Assembly: GCF_900607225.1 (NCBI RefSeq)
Contig: NZ_LR027842.1
Location: 1,204,764 to 1,268,763 of the forward strand
Source of the DNA: [Pseudopropionibacterium] massiliense
GTDB taxonomy: Bacteria > Actinomycetota > Actinomycetes > Propionibacteriales > Propionibacteriaceae
Direction of reading: 5' to 3'
Length of the DNA: 64,000 nucleotides
The position numbers and the translations under genes are program-made. The notes beneath the pieces are model-generated. The model did not search any database, was not told where the DNA came from, and saw only the letters and a program-made list of their open reading frames with translations. Shown here in pieces: positions 37,590 through 47,453 of this stretch (the stretch's first letter is position 1; each line of letters begins with the position of its first letter).

Positions 37590-40418
37590 TCAGCCCGGCG
37601 TTCCCTCCCAGGGCGGGCAGCTGCACACCAGGTGCCGGTCACCGTAGGCGTTGTCCACCCTTCCGACGGGAGGCCAGTACTTGTCCACCCGGAACGATCC
37701 GGGCGGGAAGCACCCTTCTTCCCGGGAGTAGGGACGATCCCAGTCCGTGATGAGATCCTCCACGGTGTGCGGAGCCCGGCGCAATGGCGACTCCTCGGCC
37801 GCGATCCGCCCCGAGGCCACGTCGTCGGCCTCGCGGGCGATGTCCAGCATCGCGGTGACGAAGCGGTCCAGCTCGGCCAGGGTTTCCGACTCCGTGGGCT
37901 CCACCATCAACGTGCCCGCCACCGGGAAGGACATGGTGGGGGCGTGGAAGCCGTGATCGATCAGCCGCTTGGCGACATCATCGACAGTGATTCCGTGGCG
38001 TGCGAAGATGCGCGTGTCCACGATGCACTCGTGTGCCACCCGTCCGTTTCCGCCGCGGTACAGGATCGGGTACGCCTCCGAGAGCCTGCTGGCGATGTAG
38101 TTGGCGCTCAGGATCGCCACCCGCGTGGCCTGGGTCAGTCCGCTGCCGCCCATGAGCCGGATGTAGGCCCACGAGATCGGCAGGATCGAGGCAGAACCGA
38201 GAGCCGCTGCCGAGACCGCGCCCTCCTCACCCGAGGCCGGATCACCCGGCAGGTACGGTTCCAGATGTTCCTTGACACCGATGGGACCCATGCCCGGACC
38301 ACCGCCGCCGTGCGGGATGGCGAAGGTCTTGTGCAGATTCACGTGGCTGACGTCGCCGCCCAGATCCCCCGGCCGCACGAGACCGACCAGGGCGTTCATG
38401 TTCGCGCCGTCGATGTAGACCTGCCCGCCGTGGGCGTGCGTGATCTCGCAGACCCTCCGGACGGTGTCCTCGAACACGCCGTGCGTGGACGGATAGGTGA
38501 TCATCGCGGCCGCCAACCGGTCCCCGGCCTCCTCCGCCCTGGCGGCGAAGTCGTCGAGGTCGATGTCGCCGTTCTCCGCGGACTTCACCGCCACGACCCT
38601 CATTCCGGCCATGGTCGCCGAGGCGGGGTTCGTGCCGTGGGCCGAGGTCGGGATCAAGCAGACGTCGCGCTCGTCACCGTTGGCGCGGTGATAGGCCGCG
38701 ATCGTCCGCAGCCCCGCGTACTCGCCCTGGGCGCCGCTGTTGGGTTGCATGGAGAACGCGTCGTAGCCCGTGATCTCACACAGCAGCCTGCCCAGGTCCG
38801 CCGCCAGCTCCCGGTAACCCTCCGACTGCGAGGTGGGGGCGAACGGGTGCAGATCCGCGAACTCCGGCCAGGTGATCGGCATCATCTCGACCGCGGCGTT
38901 CAGTTTCATGGTGCAGGAACCCAACGAGATCATCGCCCGGTCCAGGGCCAGGTCCCGGTCGGCGAGGCGGCGCATGTAACGCATCATCTCCGACTCGGCC
39001 CGGTTCATGTGGAAGACCGGGTGGGTCAGGTACTCGGAGGTGCGCAGCAGCGAATCCGGGATCACCGGATGCTGGCTGAGTTCCGTGGCCGGTTCGATGC
39101 CGAAGGCGTCCAGCACCAGCGCGAGGGTTTCCAGGGTGGTGGTCTCATCCACCGAGATGCCCACCCTGTCGCGGCCGACGCGGCGCAGGTTGATGCCCCG
39201 CTGTTCGGCGGCTGCGATGATGCCCGCCTGGCCGACTCCCACCCGGACCGTGATCGTGTCGAAGAATTCGTCCGGTTCGACGACGGCGCCCCCGGCCCGC
39301 AGGTGTTCCGCGAGGGTGACCGCCATCAGGTGGACCCGCTGACCGATGGCCTTGAGGCCGGCCGGGCCGTGGAAGACGGCGTAGAAGGACGCCATCACCG
39401 CGAGCAGGGCCTGGGCCGTGCAGACGTTCGACGTGGCCTTCTCGCGTCTGATGTGCTGTTCCCGGGTCTGGAGGGCCAGACGGTAGGCGCGATTGCCCGC
39501 GCTGTCCCTGGACACCCCGACGAGACGCCCGGGCATGGTGCGTTTCAGCTTGTCACGGCAGGCCATGAACGCGGCGTGCGGACCACCGAAACCCATCGGG
39601 ACCCCGAAACGTTGGGCCGAACCGATCGCGATGTCGAATCCCATCGCCCCCGGTTCCTTCAGCAGGGTCAGCGCCAGCGGGTCGGCGGCCACGATTGCCA
39701 GGGCACCCGCCTCGTGCAGGGCCTCGCATCGTGCGGTGTGGTCCCGCAGGTGCCCGTGGGTGCCGGGATAGGCGAGGATGGCGCCGAACAGGCCGTCGAC
39801 CTCCAGGTCCTCGACCTCACCGACCATCAGGTCGATGCCCAGCGGGCGGGCCCGGGTGGCCAGGACGCTGAGGATCTGCGGGTGCAGGTCGGCCGCGGCG
39901 AAGAAACGCGACTTCTTGCGTTTGCCCGCCGCGAACGCCATGTTCATCGCCTCCGCGGCTGCGGTGGCCTCGTCGAGCAGGGACGCGTTGGCGATCTCCA
40001 GCCCGGTCAGGTCACTGATCATGGTCTGGAAATTCAGCAGCGCCTCCAGCCTTCCCTGCGAGATTTCCGGCTGATACGGGGTGTAGGAGGTGTACCAGGC
40101 CGGGTTCTCCAGGATGTTGCGCTGGATCGCCGGGGGAGTGATCGTGCCGTAGTAGCCCTGGCCGATCATCGACGTCCGGATCTTGTTCTTGGCGGCCATC
40201 CTGCGCAGTTTCCCCAGCACGGCACCCTCGGTCAGTGGTCCCCAGGACAGCGGTTCTGTCTGACGAATCCCGGTGGGAACCGTCTGGTTGATCAGTTCAT
40301 CAAGGGTGTCGACCCCGATCGCCGAGAGCATGGTCTCCATCTCGGCCGGGCTCGGCCCGATGTGACGACGATTGGCGAAGTCGTCCGGGTCGTAACTGGT
40401 CGGGTTCCAGGCACTCAT
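37590..40418 (-). CDS. gcvP: Glycine dehydrogenase (aminomethyl-transferring), P protein
   Basis: 942 residues, the fused alpha-beta form with two PLP-fold halves. The PLP lysine is K697 in [16 protein letters not shown]. It decarboxylates glycine and passes the methylamine group to lipoyl-GcvH. The ATG overlaps the gcvH stop (TGATG), and it is the last gene of gcvT-gcvH-gcvP. Transcription ends at the shared hairpin near 37.55 kb. Confidence 0.97.
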   Translation of the reverse strand: MSAWNPTSYDPDDFANRRHIGPSPAEMETMLSAIGVDTLDELINQTVPTGIRQTEPLSWGPLTEGAVLGKLRRMAAKNKIRTSMIGQGYYGTITPPAIQRNILENPAWYTSYTPYQPEISQGRLEALLNFQTMISDLTGLEIANASLLDEATAAAEAMNMAFAAGKRKKSRFFAAADLHPQILSVLATRARPLGIDLMVGEVEDLEVDGLFGAILAYPGTHGHLRDHTARCEALHEAGALAIVAADPLALTLLKEPGAMGFDIAIGSAQRFGVPMGFGGPHAAFMACRDKLKRTMPGRLVGVSRDSAGNRAYRLALQTREQHIRREKATSNVCTAQALLAVMASFYAVFHGPAGLKAIGQRVHLMAVTLAEHLRAGGAVVEPDEFFDTITVRVGVGQAGIIAAAEQRGINLRRVGRDRVGISVDETTTLETLALVLDAFGIEPATELSQHPVIPDSLLRTSEYLTHPVFHMNRAESEMMRYMRRLADRDLALDRAMISLGSCTMKLNAAVEMMPITWPEFADLHPFAPTSQSEGYRELAADLGRLLCEITGYDAFSMQPNSGAQGEYAGLRTIAAYHRANGDERDVCLIPTSAHGTNPASATMAGMRVVAVKSAENGDIDLDDFAARAEEAGDRLAAAMITYPSTHGVFEDTVRRVCEITHAHGGQVYIDGANMNALVGLVRPGDLGGDVSHVNLHKTFAIPHGGGGPGMGPIGVKEHLEPYLPGDPASGEEGAVSAAALGSASILPISWAYIRLMGGSGLTQATRVAILSANYIASRLSEAYPILYRGGNGRVAHECIVDTRIFARHGITVDDVAKRLIDHGFHAPTMSFPVAGTLMVEPTESETLAELDRFVTAMLDIAREADDVASGRIAAEESPLRRAPHTVEDLITDWDRPYSREEGCFPPGSFRVDKYWPPVGRVDNAYGDRHLVCSCPPWEGTPG

Positions 40419-40777
40419 CAGCCGATCAGCGCCTTGTACTCGTCCTCGTCGAGGTACTCATCCAGGGCGGAGGGGTCGCTGGGCTGGATCTTGAAGAACC
40501 AGGAACCTGCCGGGTCCTCGTTGACGGTCTCGGGGGAGTCGACCACCGTCTGATTGATCTCGGTGATCACCCCGTCGAAGGGTGCGACGATTCCGGAGGT
40601 GGCCTTCGTCGACTCGATCACGACGATCTCGTCGCCCTTTGCGACCTCGGCCCCGACCTCGGGAAGTTCGACGTAGACGACATCACCCAGTTCGCCGGTG
40701 GCATGGTCGGTGAGGCCGACGGCGACCCCGTCGTCGCCGCTGTCGAGCCAATCGTGGTCCTTGGTGTATTTGATCAT
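40418..40777 (-). CDS. gcvH: Glycine cleavage system H protein
   Basis: 119 residues with the lipoyl domain; the lipoylated residue is Lys58 in [18 protein letters not shown]. It carries the aminomethyl intermediate between GcvP, GcvT and lipoamide dehydrogenase. It lies 11 bases after gcvT and overlaps gcvP by one base. No lipoate ligase or synthase gene is present in the window. Confidence 0.96.
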   Translation of the reverse strand: MIKYTKDHDWLDSGDDGVAVGLTDHATGELGDVVYVELPEVGAEVAKGDEIVVIESTKATSGIVAPFDGVITEINQTVVDSPETVNEDPAGSWFFKIQPSDPSALDEYLDEDEYKALIG

Positions 40778-40788
40778 GTCTGCTCTCC

Positions 40789-41904
40789 TCAGCGCTTGTA
40801 GGACGGTGTGATGAACGGTAGTGCAGTGACCGTCAACGGAAGACGTTTGCCGCGCACCTCGGCGTGGACGGTGGTTCCGGGTTGGACACCGGTGGGCAGC
40901 ATCGCCATGGCGACGGGACCGCCCACGGTGGCCCCGAAACCTCCGGATGTGACCTCGGCCACCGGGTCGGTGTCCTCGGCGGACAGGAACAGCTTCGCTC
41001 CCTCCCGCACGGGGGCGCGGCCCTCGGCACGCAGGCCGACCCGTTTACGGGAAACCCCCGCGGCAAGCTGGTTCAGGATCACATCGGCCCCGGGAAAACC
41101 ACCCTCACGGGAGCCCCCCAGGCGCCGCACCTTCGGGATGGCCCAGCCCAGGTCGGCCTCGACCGGTGTGATCTGCGGGCTGAGATCGTGCCCGTACAGG
41201 GGCATTCCCGCTTCGAGACGCAACGAGTCCCGGGCACCGAGCCCTGCCGGAAGCACCCAGTCGAACCCCAGGAGGGCGCGGGCCAGGCGTTCGGCATCGG
41301 CGCTGGGGACGGAGATCTCGAAGCCGTCCTCGCCGGTGTATCCGGAACGCGAGACCCAGACCGGGACACCCTCCCAGTCGAGGATCCGGGAATCCATGAA
41401 CTTCAATCCGGCTGCTGCCGGGACCAGCCCGGCCAGGGCCTCCTCGGCCCGGGGGCCCTGCAGGGCCAGCAGCGAACGATCCGTGAGGTGTTCGACCGTG
41501 ATCCCCTCGAGGGTGCGCAGCAACCCGAGGTCGTGATCGGAGCGGGCCGCGTTGACCACCAGGAAGTATCGATCACCGTGGTGGGCGAACATGAGGTCGT
41601 CCAGGACCCCGCCGTTCTCGTCGGTGAACAATCCGTAACGCTGGCGTCCCTCGGCCAACCCGGCGACGCTGGCCGGGATCAGCGTTTCGAGGGCCGCCGC
41701 GGCATCGGCCAGGTTTCCGGACTCGGGACGGACCAGAACCTGACCCATGTGGCTGACGTCGAAAAGCGATGCGGACTGCCGGGTGTGGTTGTGTTCCGCG
41801 ATGATCCCGGCGAACTGCACGGGCAGCTCCCACCCCGCGAAATCCACCAGACGGCCGCCCAATTCCTTGTGCAGCTCGTGCAACACGGTGGTTGACAGTG
41901 ACAT
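40789..41904 (-). CDS. gcvT: Aminomethyltransferase, T protein
   Basis: About 371 residues, starting MSLSTTVLHELHKELGGRLV. Typical segments are VDFAGWELPVQF, LFDVSHMGQVLV and SRSGYTGEDGFEISV. It releases ammonia and passes the methylene group to tetrahydrofolate. The frame is open upstream through the riboswitch, but ATG 41904 matches the family and follows AGGAAGG. First gene of the operon. Confidence 0.96.
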   Translation of the reverse strand: MSLSTTVLHELHKELGGRLVDFAGWELPVQFAGIIAEHNHTRQSASLFDVSHMGQVLVRPESGNLADAAAALETLIPASVAGLAEGRQRYGLFTDENGGVLDDLMFAHHGDRYFLVVNAARSDHDLGLLRTLEGITVEHLTDRSLLALQGPRAEEALAGLVPAAAGLKFMDSRILDWEGVPVWVSRSGYTGEDGFEISVPSADAERLARALLGFDWVLPAGLGARDSLRLEAGMPLYGHDLSPQITPVEADLGWAIPKVRRLGGSREGGFPGADVILNQLAAGVSRKRVGLRAEGRAPVREGAKLFLSAEDTDPVAEVTSGGFGATVGGPVAMAMLPTGVQPGTTVHAEVRGKRLPLTVTALPFITPSYKR

Positions 41905-41959
41905 GAGGACCCCTTCCTGCCGACGTGCGACGTTGCTGGGTGGTGCGGCCCACCCGGAG

Positions 41960-42117
41960 CCCCCTCTGTCACTGCTGCCTGAGATCGTTTCATCCTTCGG
42001 CGGACCCCGGCGGGGTCTCTCTCCAGAGTGTGGAAGTCGTCGCGGTCCTGGGGCCTGAGAGTTTCCGGGGCGGTTGCTCCTTCGGCACCGATCTGGATCG
42101 GTTCTCCCGCTACAGGA
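41960..42117 (-). promoter_or_regulatory. Tandem glycine riboswitch controlling gcvT-gcvH-gcvP
   Basis: Two aptamers are visible on the minus strand. The 5' one (about 42117-42020) contains GGGAGA, GCCGAAGGAGCAA and ACTCTCAGGC. The second (about 42025-41960) contains GGAGAGAG, GCCGAAGGATGAAA and ATCTCAGGCA followed by GACAGAGG. These are the conserved elements of the gcvT motif. Glycine binding normally switches on the operon. A TATGCT -10 box at 42121-42126 puts the transcript start at the first aptamer. Confidence 0.92.
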
Positions 42118-42207
42118 CACAGCATACAGATAGAGGCAGGGAAGTCTCGGGGGTACCCTTGGGAAACAGCGGCCTGAAACTTCGATGAGGAAGGAAGGAG
42201 AAGGGGC

Positions 42208-42498
42208 ATGGCGGTGAATCTGATTGCCCGGTTCGAGTGCCGGGATGGGGCGCGAGAAGTCGTGGCAGGTCTGATCGGGGCCTACGCCGAGCACGTGAAC
42301 GCCTCACCGGGAACGGTGCGCTTCGAGGTGTACACGGAACGCGACAACCCGAATCAGTTCGTGATCATCGAGTGCTACCGGGACGAGGACGCCTTCAAGG
42401 GACACCTGGCAGATCCCGAGAACACGGTGTTCAACGACAAACTGGGGCCGCTGATCTCGGGAGACGCCTCCGAACTGACCTTCCTCGAGGTTCCGTAA
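42208..42498 (+). CDS. ABM-domain protein (putative quinol monooxygenase type)
   Basis: 96 residues of the antibiotic-biosynthesis-monooxygenase dimeric alpha-beta barrel, with the family pattern FEVYTERDNPNQFVIIECYR followed by AFKGHLADP. Members such as YgiN act on quinones or serve unknown roles. ATG 42208 follows AGGAAGGAG. It is divergent from gcvT and 14 bases ahead of coaE, with which it is probably co-transcribed. Confidence 0.88.
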   Translation: MAVNLIARFECRDGAREVVAGLIGAYAEHVNASPGTVRFEVYTERDNPNQFVIIECYRDEDAFKGHLADPENTVFNDKLGPLISGDASELTFLEVP

Positions 42499-42512
42499 TA
42501 CCCTGTGGTCCC

Positions 42513-43097
42513 GTGCGGATCGGATTGACGGGCGGGATCGCGTCGGGCAAGTCAACGGTGGCCCGGGAACTGGAACGGCTGGGCGCCGTCATCATCGACG
42601 CCGACGTTCTGGCCCGGGACGTGGTGGCCCTGGGGACCGAGGGGTTGAAGGCGGTGGTCACTCGTTTCGGGGAATCGGTGCTGGCCACCGATGGGAGCCT
42701 GGATCGTCGCGCGCTGGCCCGCATCGTCTTCGCCGACCCTCAGGCGCGAGCCGATCTGAACGCCATCATCCATCCCCGCGTGCGGGAACGGGCTGCCGAG
42801 ATCGAGGCCGCTGCTCCCGCGGGGGCGGTGGTGGTGCACGTCATTCCATTGCTGGTGGAAACCGGGCAACAGGACAATTTTGACGCAGTGGTCGTGGTGG
42901 ACACCACGGCCGAGGAGCAGCTGCGCAGACTGACGCGCCGCGACGGCCTGACGGAAACCGAGGCAGAGCAACGAGTGGCCGCTCAGGCCAGCCGCGAGGA
43001 ACGACTGGCGGTGGCCACGCATGTCATCGACAGCTCCGGCCCGGTTCGGGAGACCATGCGGCGGGTCGGTGAGCTGTGGTGGAGCCTCTCAAGGTGA
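42513..43097 (+). CDS. coaE: Dephospho-CoA kinase
   Basis: About 194 residues with the P-loop GLTGGIASGKSTVAREL at the start, the DADVLARDVV segment, HPRVRERA and the lid region. It phosphorylates the ribose of dephospho-CoA, the last step of CoA synthesis. GTG 42513 is the natural start, since the P-loop begins 5 residues later. It lacks the C-terminal UPF0157 extension found in mycobacterial CoaE. Confidence 0.94.
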   Translation: MRIGLTGGIASGKSTVARELERLGAVIIDADVLARDVVALGTEGLKAVVTRFGESVLATDGSLDRRALARIVFADPQARADLNAIIHPRVRERAAEIEAAAPAGAVVVHVIPLLVETGQQDNFDAVVVVDTTAEEQLRRLTRRDGLTETEAEQRVAAQASREERLAVATHVIDSSGPVRETMRRVGELWWSLSR

Positions 43098-43184
43098 GGC
43101 GCGGAACTTCCTGTCGGCCCCGGGAAAGTATGTTGCGGGCGGCGTGAATGCCGGGTGGACGAGCGTCCGCGTCAAGGGGCGGGG

Positions 43185-45230
43185 TTATTTGTTGGCCTCG
43201 ATCATCTGCCGGAGTTCCTTCTTCAGGTCGGCGATCTCGTCGCGGTGGCGGGCCGCCAGCTCGAACTGGAGATCGGCGGCGGCCTGGTGCATCTGGGCGG
43301 TGAGGTCGTCGATCAGCTTCGCCAGCTCCTGCTCGGGAAGCTGATCGGCCTTCAGGCCCCGCTCCCGGCGGCCATCAAGGAGGGACTCTGTGTCGGCGTC
43401 CTCCCTGTTCAGCATGTCCGTGATGTCGGCGATCTTCTTCCGCAACGGCTGCGGGTCGATACCGTGCTCGGTGTTGTAGGCGAGCTGGCGGGCGCGCCGC
43501 CGGTTGGTCTCGTCGATGGCGGCCTCCATCGACGGGGTGATGGTGTCGGCGTACATGTGCACCTGTCCGGCGACGTTGCGTGCGGCACGGCCGATGGTCT
43601 GGATCAGGGAACGTTCCGAACGGAGGAAACCTTCCTTGTCGGCATCGAGGATGGCCACCAGTGAAACCTCCGGCAGGTCCAGACCCTCCCGCAGCAGGTT
43701 GATGCCCACCAGTACGTCGTAATCACCCAGCCGCAGCTCGCGCAGCAGCTCGACCCTTTTGAGGGTGTCGATGTCGGAGTGCAGGTAGCGGGTCCGGATG
43801 CCGGCGGCCATCAGGTAATCGGTCAGGTCCTCCGCCATCTTCTTGGTCAGGGTGGTCACCAGCACCCGCTCGTTGTTCTCGGCCCGGGTCCGGATCTCCC
43901 CGATGAGATCGTCGATCTGGCCCTTGGTCGGTTTGAGGACGATCTCCGGATCCACCAGGCCGGTGGGGCGGATGATCTGCTCGACGAAACCGTCGCTCCG
44001 CTCCAGCTCGTAGGGACCGGGAGTGGCGGAGAGGTAGACGGTCTGCCCGATGCGCTGGCAGAATTCGTCGAACTTCAGGGGCCGGTTGTCCAGGGCGCTC
44101 GGCAGGCGGAAACCGTGCTCCACGAGGGTGCGTTTCCGGGAGGCGTCGCCCTCGTACATGCCACCGATCTGCGGGATCGTGACATGGGACTCGTCCACCA
44201 CCAGGAGGAAGTCCTCGGGGAAGTAGTCCAGCAGGCAGGCAGGTGCGGATCCCGCGGCCCGGCCGTCGATGTGACGGGAGTAGTTCTCGATTCCGGAGCA
44301 GGTGCCGATCTGGCGCATCATCTCGATGTCGTAGCTGGTGCGCATCCGCAGCCGCTGCGCCTCCAGGAGCTTGTTCCGGGCCTCCAGGTCCTGCAGCCGG
44401 ATCGCCAGCTCCGCCTCGATCCCGGCGATGGCGCGTTCCATCCGTTCCGGTCCGGCGGAGTAGTGGGTGGCGGGGAAGACGTAGATCTCGTTCTCCTCGC
44501 GCAGCACCTCGCCGGTCAGCGGTACGAGGGTGGAGATGCGTTCGATCTCGTCGCCGAAGAACTCGACACGCACCGCGTTCTCCTCGTACATGGGGAAGAT
44601 CTCCAGCACGTCCCCGCGCACCCGGAAATTGCCCCGTTCCGAGGAGAGGTCGTTTCGGTTGTACTGGATGTCGACGAGGTGCCGCAGCAGCGTGGAGCGT
44701 TCGTACTCCTCACCGACCCGCAGGGTCAGGCGCTGGTCGAGGTACTCCTGGGGGGTGCCCAGCCCGTAGATCGCGGACACGGTGGCCACCACGATGCAGT
44801 CTCGGCGGGTCAGCAGCGAGCTCGTCGCTGAGTGCCTGAGGCGTTCCACCTCCTCGTTCAAGGAGGAGTCCTTCTCGATGTAGGTGTCCGTCTGCGGGAC
44901 GTAGGCCTCGGGCTGGTAGTAGTCGTAGTAGGAGACGAAGTACTCGACGGCGTTGTCCGGGAAGAACTGGCGCAGCTCGTTCGCGAACTGCGCGGCGAGG
45001 GTCTTGTTCGGCTGCATCACCAGGACGGGACGCTGCAGTCGTTCCGCCAGCCAGGCCACCGTGGCGGTCTTGCCCGTCCCCGTGGCGCCCAGGAGCACCA
45101 CATCCCTCTCGCCGGAACGGATGCGGCGCTCCAGTTCCGAGATCGCGGCCGGCTGGTCCCCCGAGGGGGAGAAATCGGCCTGCACCCGGAAAGGCGCCAC
45201 CTGGCGGCGAAGCTCGTCAATCGGTCTCAT
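43185..45230 (-). CDS. uvrB: Excinuclease ABC subunit B
   Basis: 681 residues: helicase fold with Walker A GATGTGKT at residues 48-55, the beta-hairpin region [20 protein letters not shown] that grips DNA, helicase motifs such as QTIGRAARN, and a C-terminal UVR motif that binds UvrC. It verifies damage loaded by UvrA in nucleotide excision repair. No actinobacterial SOS box was seen upstream. Convergent with coaE. Confidence 0.97.
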   Translation of the reverse strand: MRPIDELRRQVAPFRVQADFSPSGDQPAAISELERRIRSGERDVVLLGATGTGKTATVAWLAERLQRPVLVMQPNKTLAAQFANELRQFFPDNAVEYFVSYYDYYQPEAYVPQTDTYIEKDSSLNEEVERLRHSATSSLLTRRDCIVVATVSAIYGLGTPQEYLDQRLTLRVGEEYERSTLLRHLVDIQYNRNDLSSERGNFRVRGDVLEIFPMYEENAVRVEFFGDEIERISTLVPLTGEVLREENEIYVFPATHYSAGPERMERAIAGIEAELAIRLQDLEARNKLLEAQRLRMRTSYDIEMMRQIGTCSGIENYSRHIDGRAAGSAPACLLDYFPEDFLLVVDESHVTIPQIGGMYEGDASRKRTLVEHGFRLPSALDNRPLKFDEFCQRIGQTVYLSATPGPYELERSDGFVEQIIRPTGLVDPEIVLKPTKGQIDDLIGEIRTRAENNERVLVTTLTKKMAEDLTDYLMAAGIRTRYLHSDIDTLKRVELLRELRLGDYDVLVGINLLREGLDLPEVSLVAILDADKEGFLRSERSLIQTIGRAARNVAGQVHMYADTITPSMEAAIDETNRRRARQLAYNTEHGIDPQPLRKKIADITDMLNREDADTESLLDGRRERGLKADQLPEQELAKLIDDLTAQMHQAAADLQFELAARHRDEIADLKKELRQMIEANK

Positions 45231-45244
45231 GGGAACCGATTATG

Positions 45245-45430
45245 CGCCATGGAACACATCGGGGTTGCGATGCAGTAGGTGCGGGCGGGGTGGTGTAGGT
45301 GAGGTCTTCCTCGCCGGTTTCGCAGGACGCGTTCGCCTGGTCGGCGCTTTTGGTGACCTTGATGCTCGCCTGGGCGCAGTCATTCGCCACCGCGGGAGGT
45401 TCGGTGGCGCTGGAAGAATTGCTGCAACGG
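45245..45430 (-). pseudogene. Decayed tandem copy of the 3' end of the LppU-like gene
   Basis: The segment is clearly related to 45541-45730, the end of the neighbouring gene: both encode QANASCETGEEDLTYTTP after a KVTK stretch. This copy has lost one base in a GGGG run (45287-45295), which shifts the frame before the conserved YCFG end, and its upstream part is diverged. The flanking GGGAACCG and CATGG stretches are also repeated next to both copies. It is a remnant of a tandem duplication and lies between the terminator and uvrB. Confidence 0.75.
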
Positions 45431-45446
45431 AGTGCGGAAACAGAAA

Positions 45447-45483
45447 CGTATGCCGGGTCGGCCACTGGCCGACCCGGCATACG
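45447..45483 (-). terminator. Hairpin terminator of the LppU-like gene
   Basis: A perfect 17-bp stem, CGTATGCCGGGTCGGCC at 45447-45463 with its complement at 45467-45483, and a 3-base loop, 60 bases past the end of the leftward gene. Confidence 0.88.
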
Positions 45484-45543
45484 CGTCCGCGGTTAGCTGT
45501 GTCGCCTCAACCGGTCACTGGGGAACCGGTTGTGCGTCATGGC

Positions 45544-46398
45544 TCACTTGGGTTCCCCGAAGCAGTAGGTGCGGGCAGGGGTGGTGTAGGTGAGGTCTTC
45601 CTCGCCGGTTTCGCAGGACGCGTTCGCCTGCTCGACGCGTTTGGTGACCTTGAACCTCGCCGAGCCGCACTCCGCGACATCGAAGGCCGCGGTGCTGCTG
45701 GACGAATCTTTGTAGCAGACGTCCTGGTGCAGGTTCGGGATCAGGCAGACGGCTTTCACCGTGCGGGTGCTGCCGTAGCGGGATTTGCTGCTGATCTCGT
45801 AGGACGAGGTGTTGGCCGGGCAGGACTTGGTGTCGGAGACGACCTGGCTCACCTCGTAGGAGAACTTCGATTTGTCGGAGCAGTCGACCTTCTCCTCCTG
45901 GGCGTCGGTCGTGGTCCCGGTGATGATCAGACAGTTGCCGACCTGAAGGTTCTCGTTGGTCTTGAAGTTCTGCCACAGGAACCAGCCGCCGGCGCCGAGG
46001 ACAACAACGACGGTGACGAGACTGATGATCTGACGCACCCCGAAGCGCTTCTTCGGCGTCGCCTGCTGGGCTGTGACGTACTGCTGCTGGGCCTCGTACT
46101 GCTGTTGAGCGGCATACTGCTGGGCCGCCTGTTGCTGCTGGGCCATGTACTGCTGCTGGGCCTGGGCAGGGTCGTAGGGCTGACCCTGCCCCTGGCTGGG
46201 GTCGTATCCCTGTCCCTGGTTGTAGGGCTGACCCTGCCCCGAGTTGTATCCCTGCCCCTGGCTGGGGTCGTATCCCTGTCCTTGGTTGTAGGGCTGACCC
46301 TGCCCCGAGTTGTATCCCTGCCCCTGGCTGGGGTCGTATCCCTGTCCTTGGTTGTAGGGCTGGTTGGGGTTGTACGGCTGGTTCGGCGGTTGCGTCAT
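45544..46398 (-). CDS. Membrane-anchored, Gln/Gly/Tyr-repeat protein with LppU-like outer domain
   Basis: 284 residues. The N-terminal 110 residues are cytoplasmic low-complexity sequence built from 22-residue repeats, then a Gln/Ala-rich stretch and a basic patch (KKRFGVRQ). One membrane helix follows (ISLVTVVVVLGAGGWFL), then an outer domain with eight Cys that probably form disulfides (VGNCLII, VDCSDKS, SCPA, VCLI, VCYK, ECGS, SCETG, YCFG). This layout resembles actinobacterial LppU/SCO3897-type proteins; function unknown. ATG 46398 is preferred over GTG 46401 for its AAGGA spacing. Confidence 0.8.
   Translation of the reverse strand: MTQPPNQPYNPNQPYNQGQGYDPSQGQGYNSGQGQPYNQGQGYDPSQGQGYNSGQGQPYNQGQGYDPSQGQGQPYDPAQAQQQYMAQQQQAAQQYAAQQQYEAQQQYVTAQQATPKKRFGVRQIISLVTVVVVLGAGGWFLWQNFKTNENLQVGNCLIITGTTTDAQEEKVDCSDKSKFSYEVSQVVSDTKSCPANTSSYEISSKSRYGSTRTVKAVCLIPNLHQDVCYKDSSSSTAAFDVAECGSARFKVTKRVEQANASCETGEEDLTYTTPARTYCFGEPK
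46180..46359 (-). repeat. 66-bp tandem repeats in the LppU-like gene
   Basis: Two full 66-bp units and one partial unit encode PYNQGQGYDPSQGQGYNSGQ-type sequence at residues 15-74 of the frame from 46401. The DNA repeats are nearly identical, so copy number probably varies between strains. Confidence 0.85.
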
Positions 46399-46500
46399 CA
46401 CTGTCCTTCGATGGAAGAGTCCTTGATGCTGACGGCCGCTCCTCCCCGCTGGGCCGCAGATCTCACTGAAGACGTATCAAAAGGGTTGGCGAGAGGGTTG

Positions 46501-47184
46501 TCAAATTTTGTCTTGCTCCAGGTCGTCGGATTCGATTCCCCGGGCCATCCACAGGAGCAGGGAGGAGGCCGGGCCGGCCGCGCGCCGCCGTGGTGGTTGC
46601 GTCCCGGTGCGCAGCACATGTCCTCCCAGGGTGACCAGCTCCAAGGCATCGTTCCCACTTGCGAGATGGGAGGTCTCGAAAGTAAGCACCGGGATCGCGA
46701 CATCATCGTCCACATCGAGTCCTGATGCAGTCGGTTCCAGGTCGAAGCAGTGCAGCACCAACTCGCGCAACCGCACCAGGGGAAGATCCTCGACGGCGAT
46801 CCGCATCCCCGGGCGCAGTGACACGTCGCCCTTTCGGCCCGACAGCTGGACGAGAAGCTGATCCAGCTCACCTGCGCTCGTGTCGAGCTCGATCTGGAGA
46901 TGAAGACCATCGGAGATGGCCAACAACTCGCAGTCGTCCCCCAGCGTGGAGTCATAACCGTCGACGTCGTCACCCTCCCCGAGAAGTCCCCGGCACACCT
47001 GCGCCAGGCTGCGGGCGCCCTTGATCAGGTGGGCGGCGACATGGCTGCGGGTCCAGCCCGGTAAACGGGTCGACGCGGCCCAGTCCTCAGGGGAGTAGGC
47101 GATCGTACGTCCCAGGAGCATGTGGGTCTGCTCCCGCACAGCGTGCAGATGTGAGTCGAAATGCTTGCCAGGGGCGCTCGGCAT
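46501..47184 (-). CDS. DinB/MDMPI-fold protein (mycothiol-dependent isomerase-like)
   Basis: About 227 residues. The segment RLPGWTRSHVAAHLIKGAR and the later LVRLRELVLHCFDLEPT supply the His residues of the metal site in the maleylpyruvate isomerase N-terminal domain. Family members use mycothiol in actinobacteria, but most are uncharacterised and the substrate cannot be assigned. ATG 47184 is taken as start; GTG 47217 is possible. Confidence 0.82.
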   Translation of the reverse strand: MPSAPGKHFDSHLHAVREQTHMLLGRTIAYSPEDWAASTRLPGWTRSHVAAHLIKGARSLAQVCRGLLGEGDDVDGYDSTLGDDCELLAISDGLHLQIELDTSAGELDQLLVQLSGRKGDVSLRPGMRIAVEDLPLVRLRELVLHCFDLEPTASGLDVDDDVAIPVLTFETSHLASGNDALELVTLGGHVLRTGTQPPRRRAAGPASSLLLWMARGIESDDLEQDKI

Positions 47185-47453
47185 GCCGACAAACCTATCA
47201 AAAGTGAGAGGTCCCACGGACAGGCGCTGCTGACTTTGGCCGCCCCGGATGCGTTTCCGAGCACGTCACCCCCGGACAAACGCACTTCGCCGTGCTCTCC
47301 CGGGTCGGTACGCCCACACCGTCGCCACACAGGTCTCGCCGCCACGCGTCGGTCCGTCACGGGCACCCGCCCGCCGGCTTCCGGGTGCGGAACCGATCGG
47401 GACCCGCCCCGTCCTGCCCACGCAGCATCGATGCGCCGGGCGGCATAGCATGT

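Noticed and set aside
37632..40553. Open frame of 973 codons on the plus strand opposite gcvP
   Set aside because: It mirrors the gcvP and gcvH coding strand; its product is low-complexity Arg/His/Gly sequence without a family, and gcvP is certain.
45231..47453. SOS (LexA) boxes upstream of uvrB and uvrA
   Set aside because: No sequence close to the actinobacterial TCGAAC-N4-GTTCGA box was found in either upstream region.
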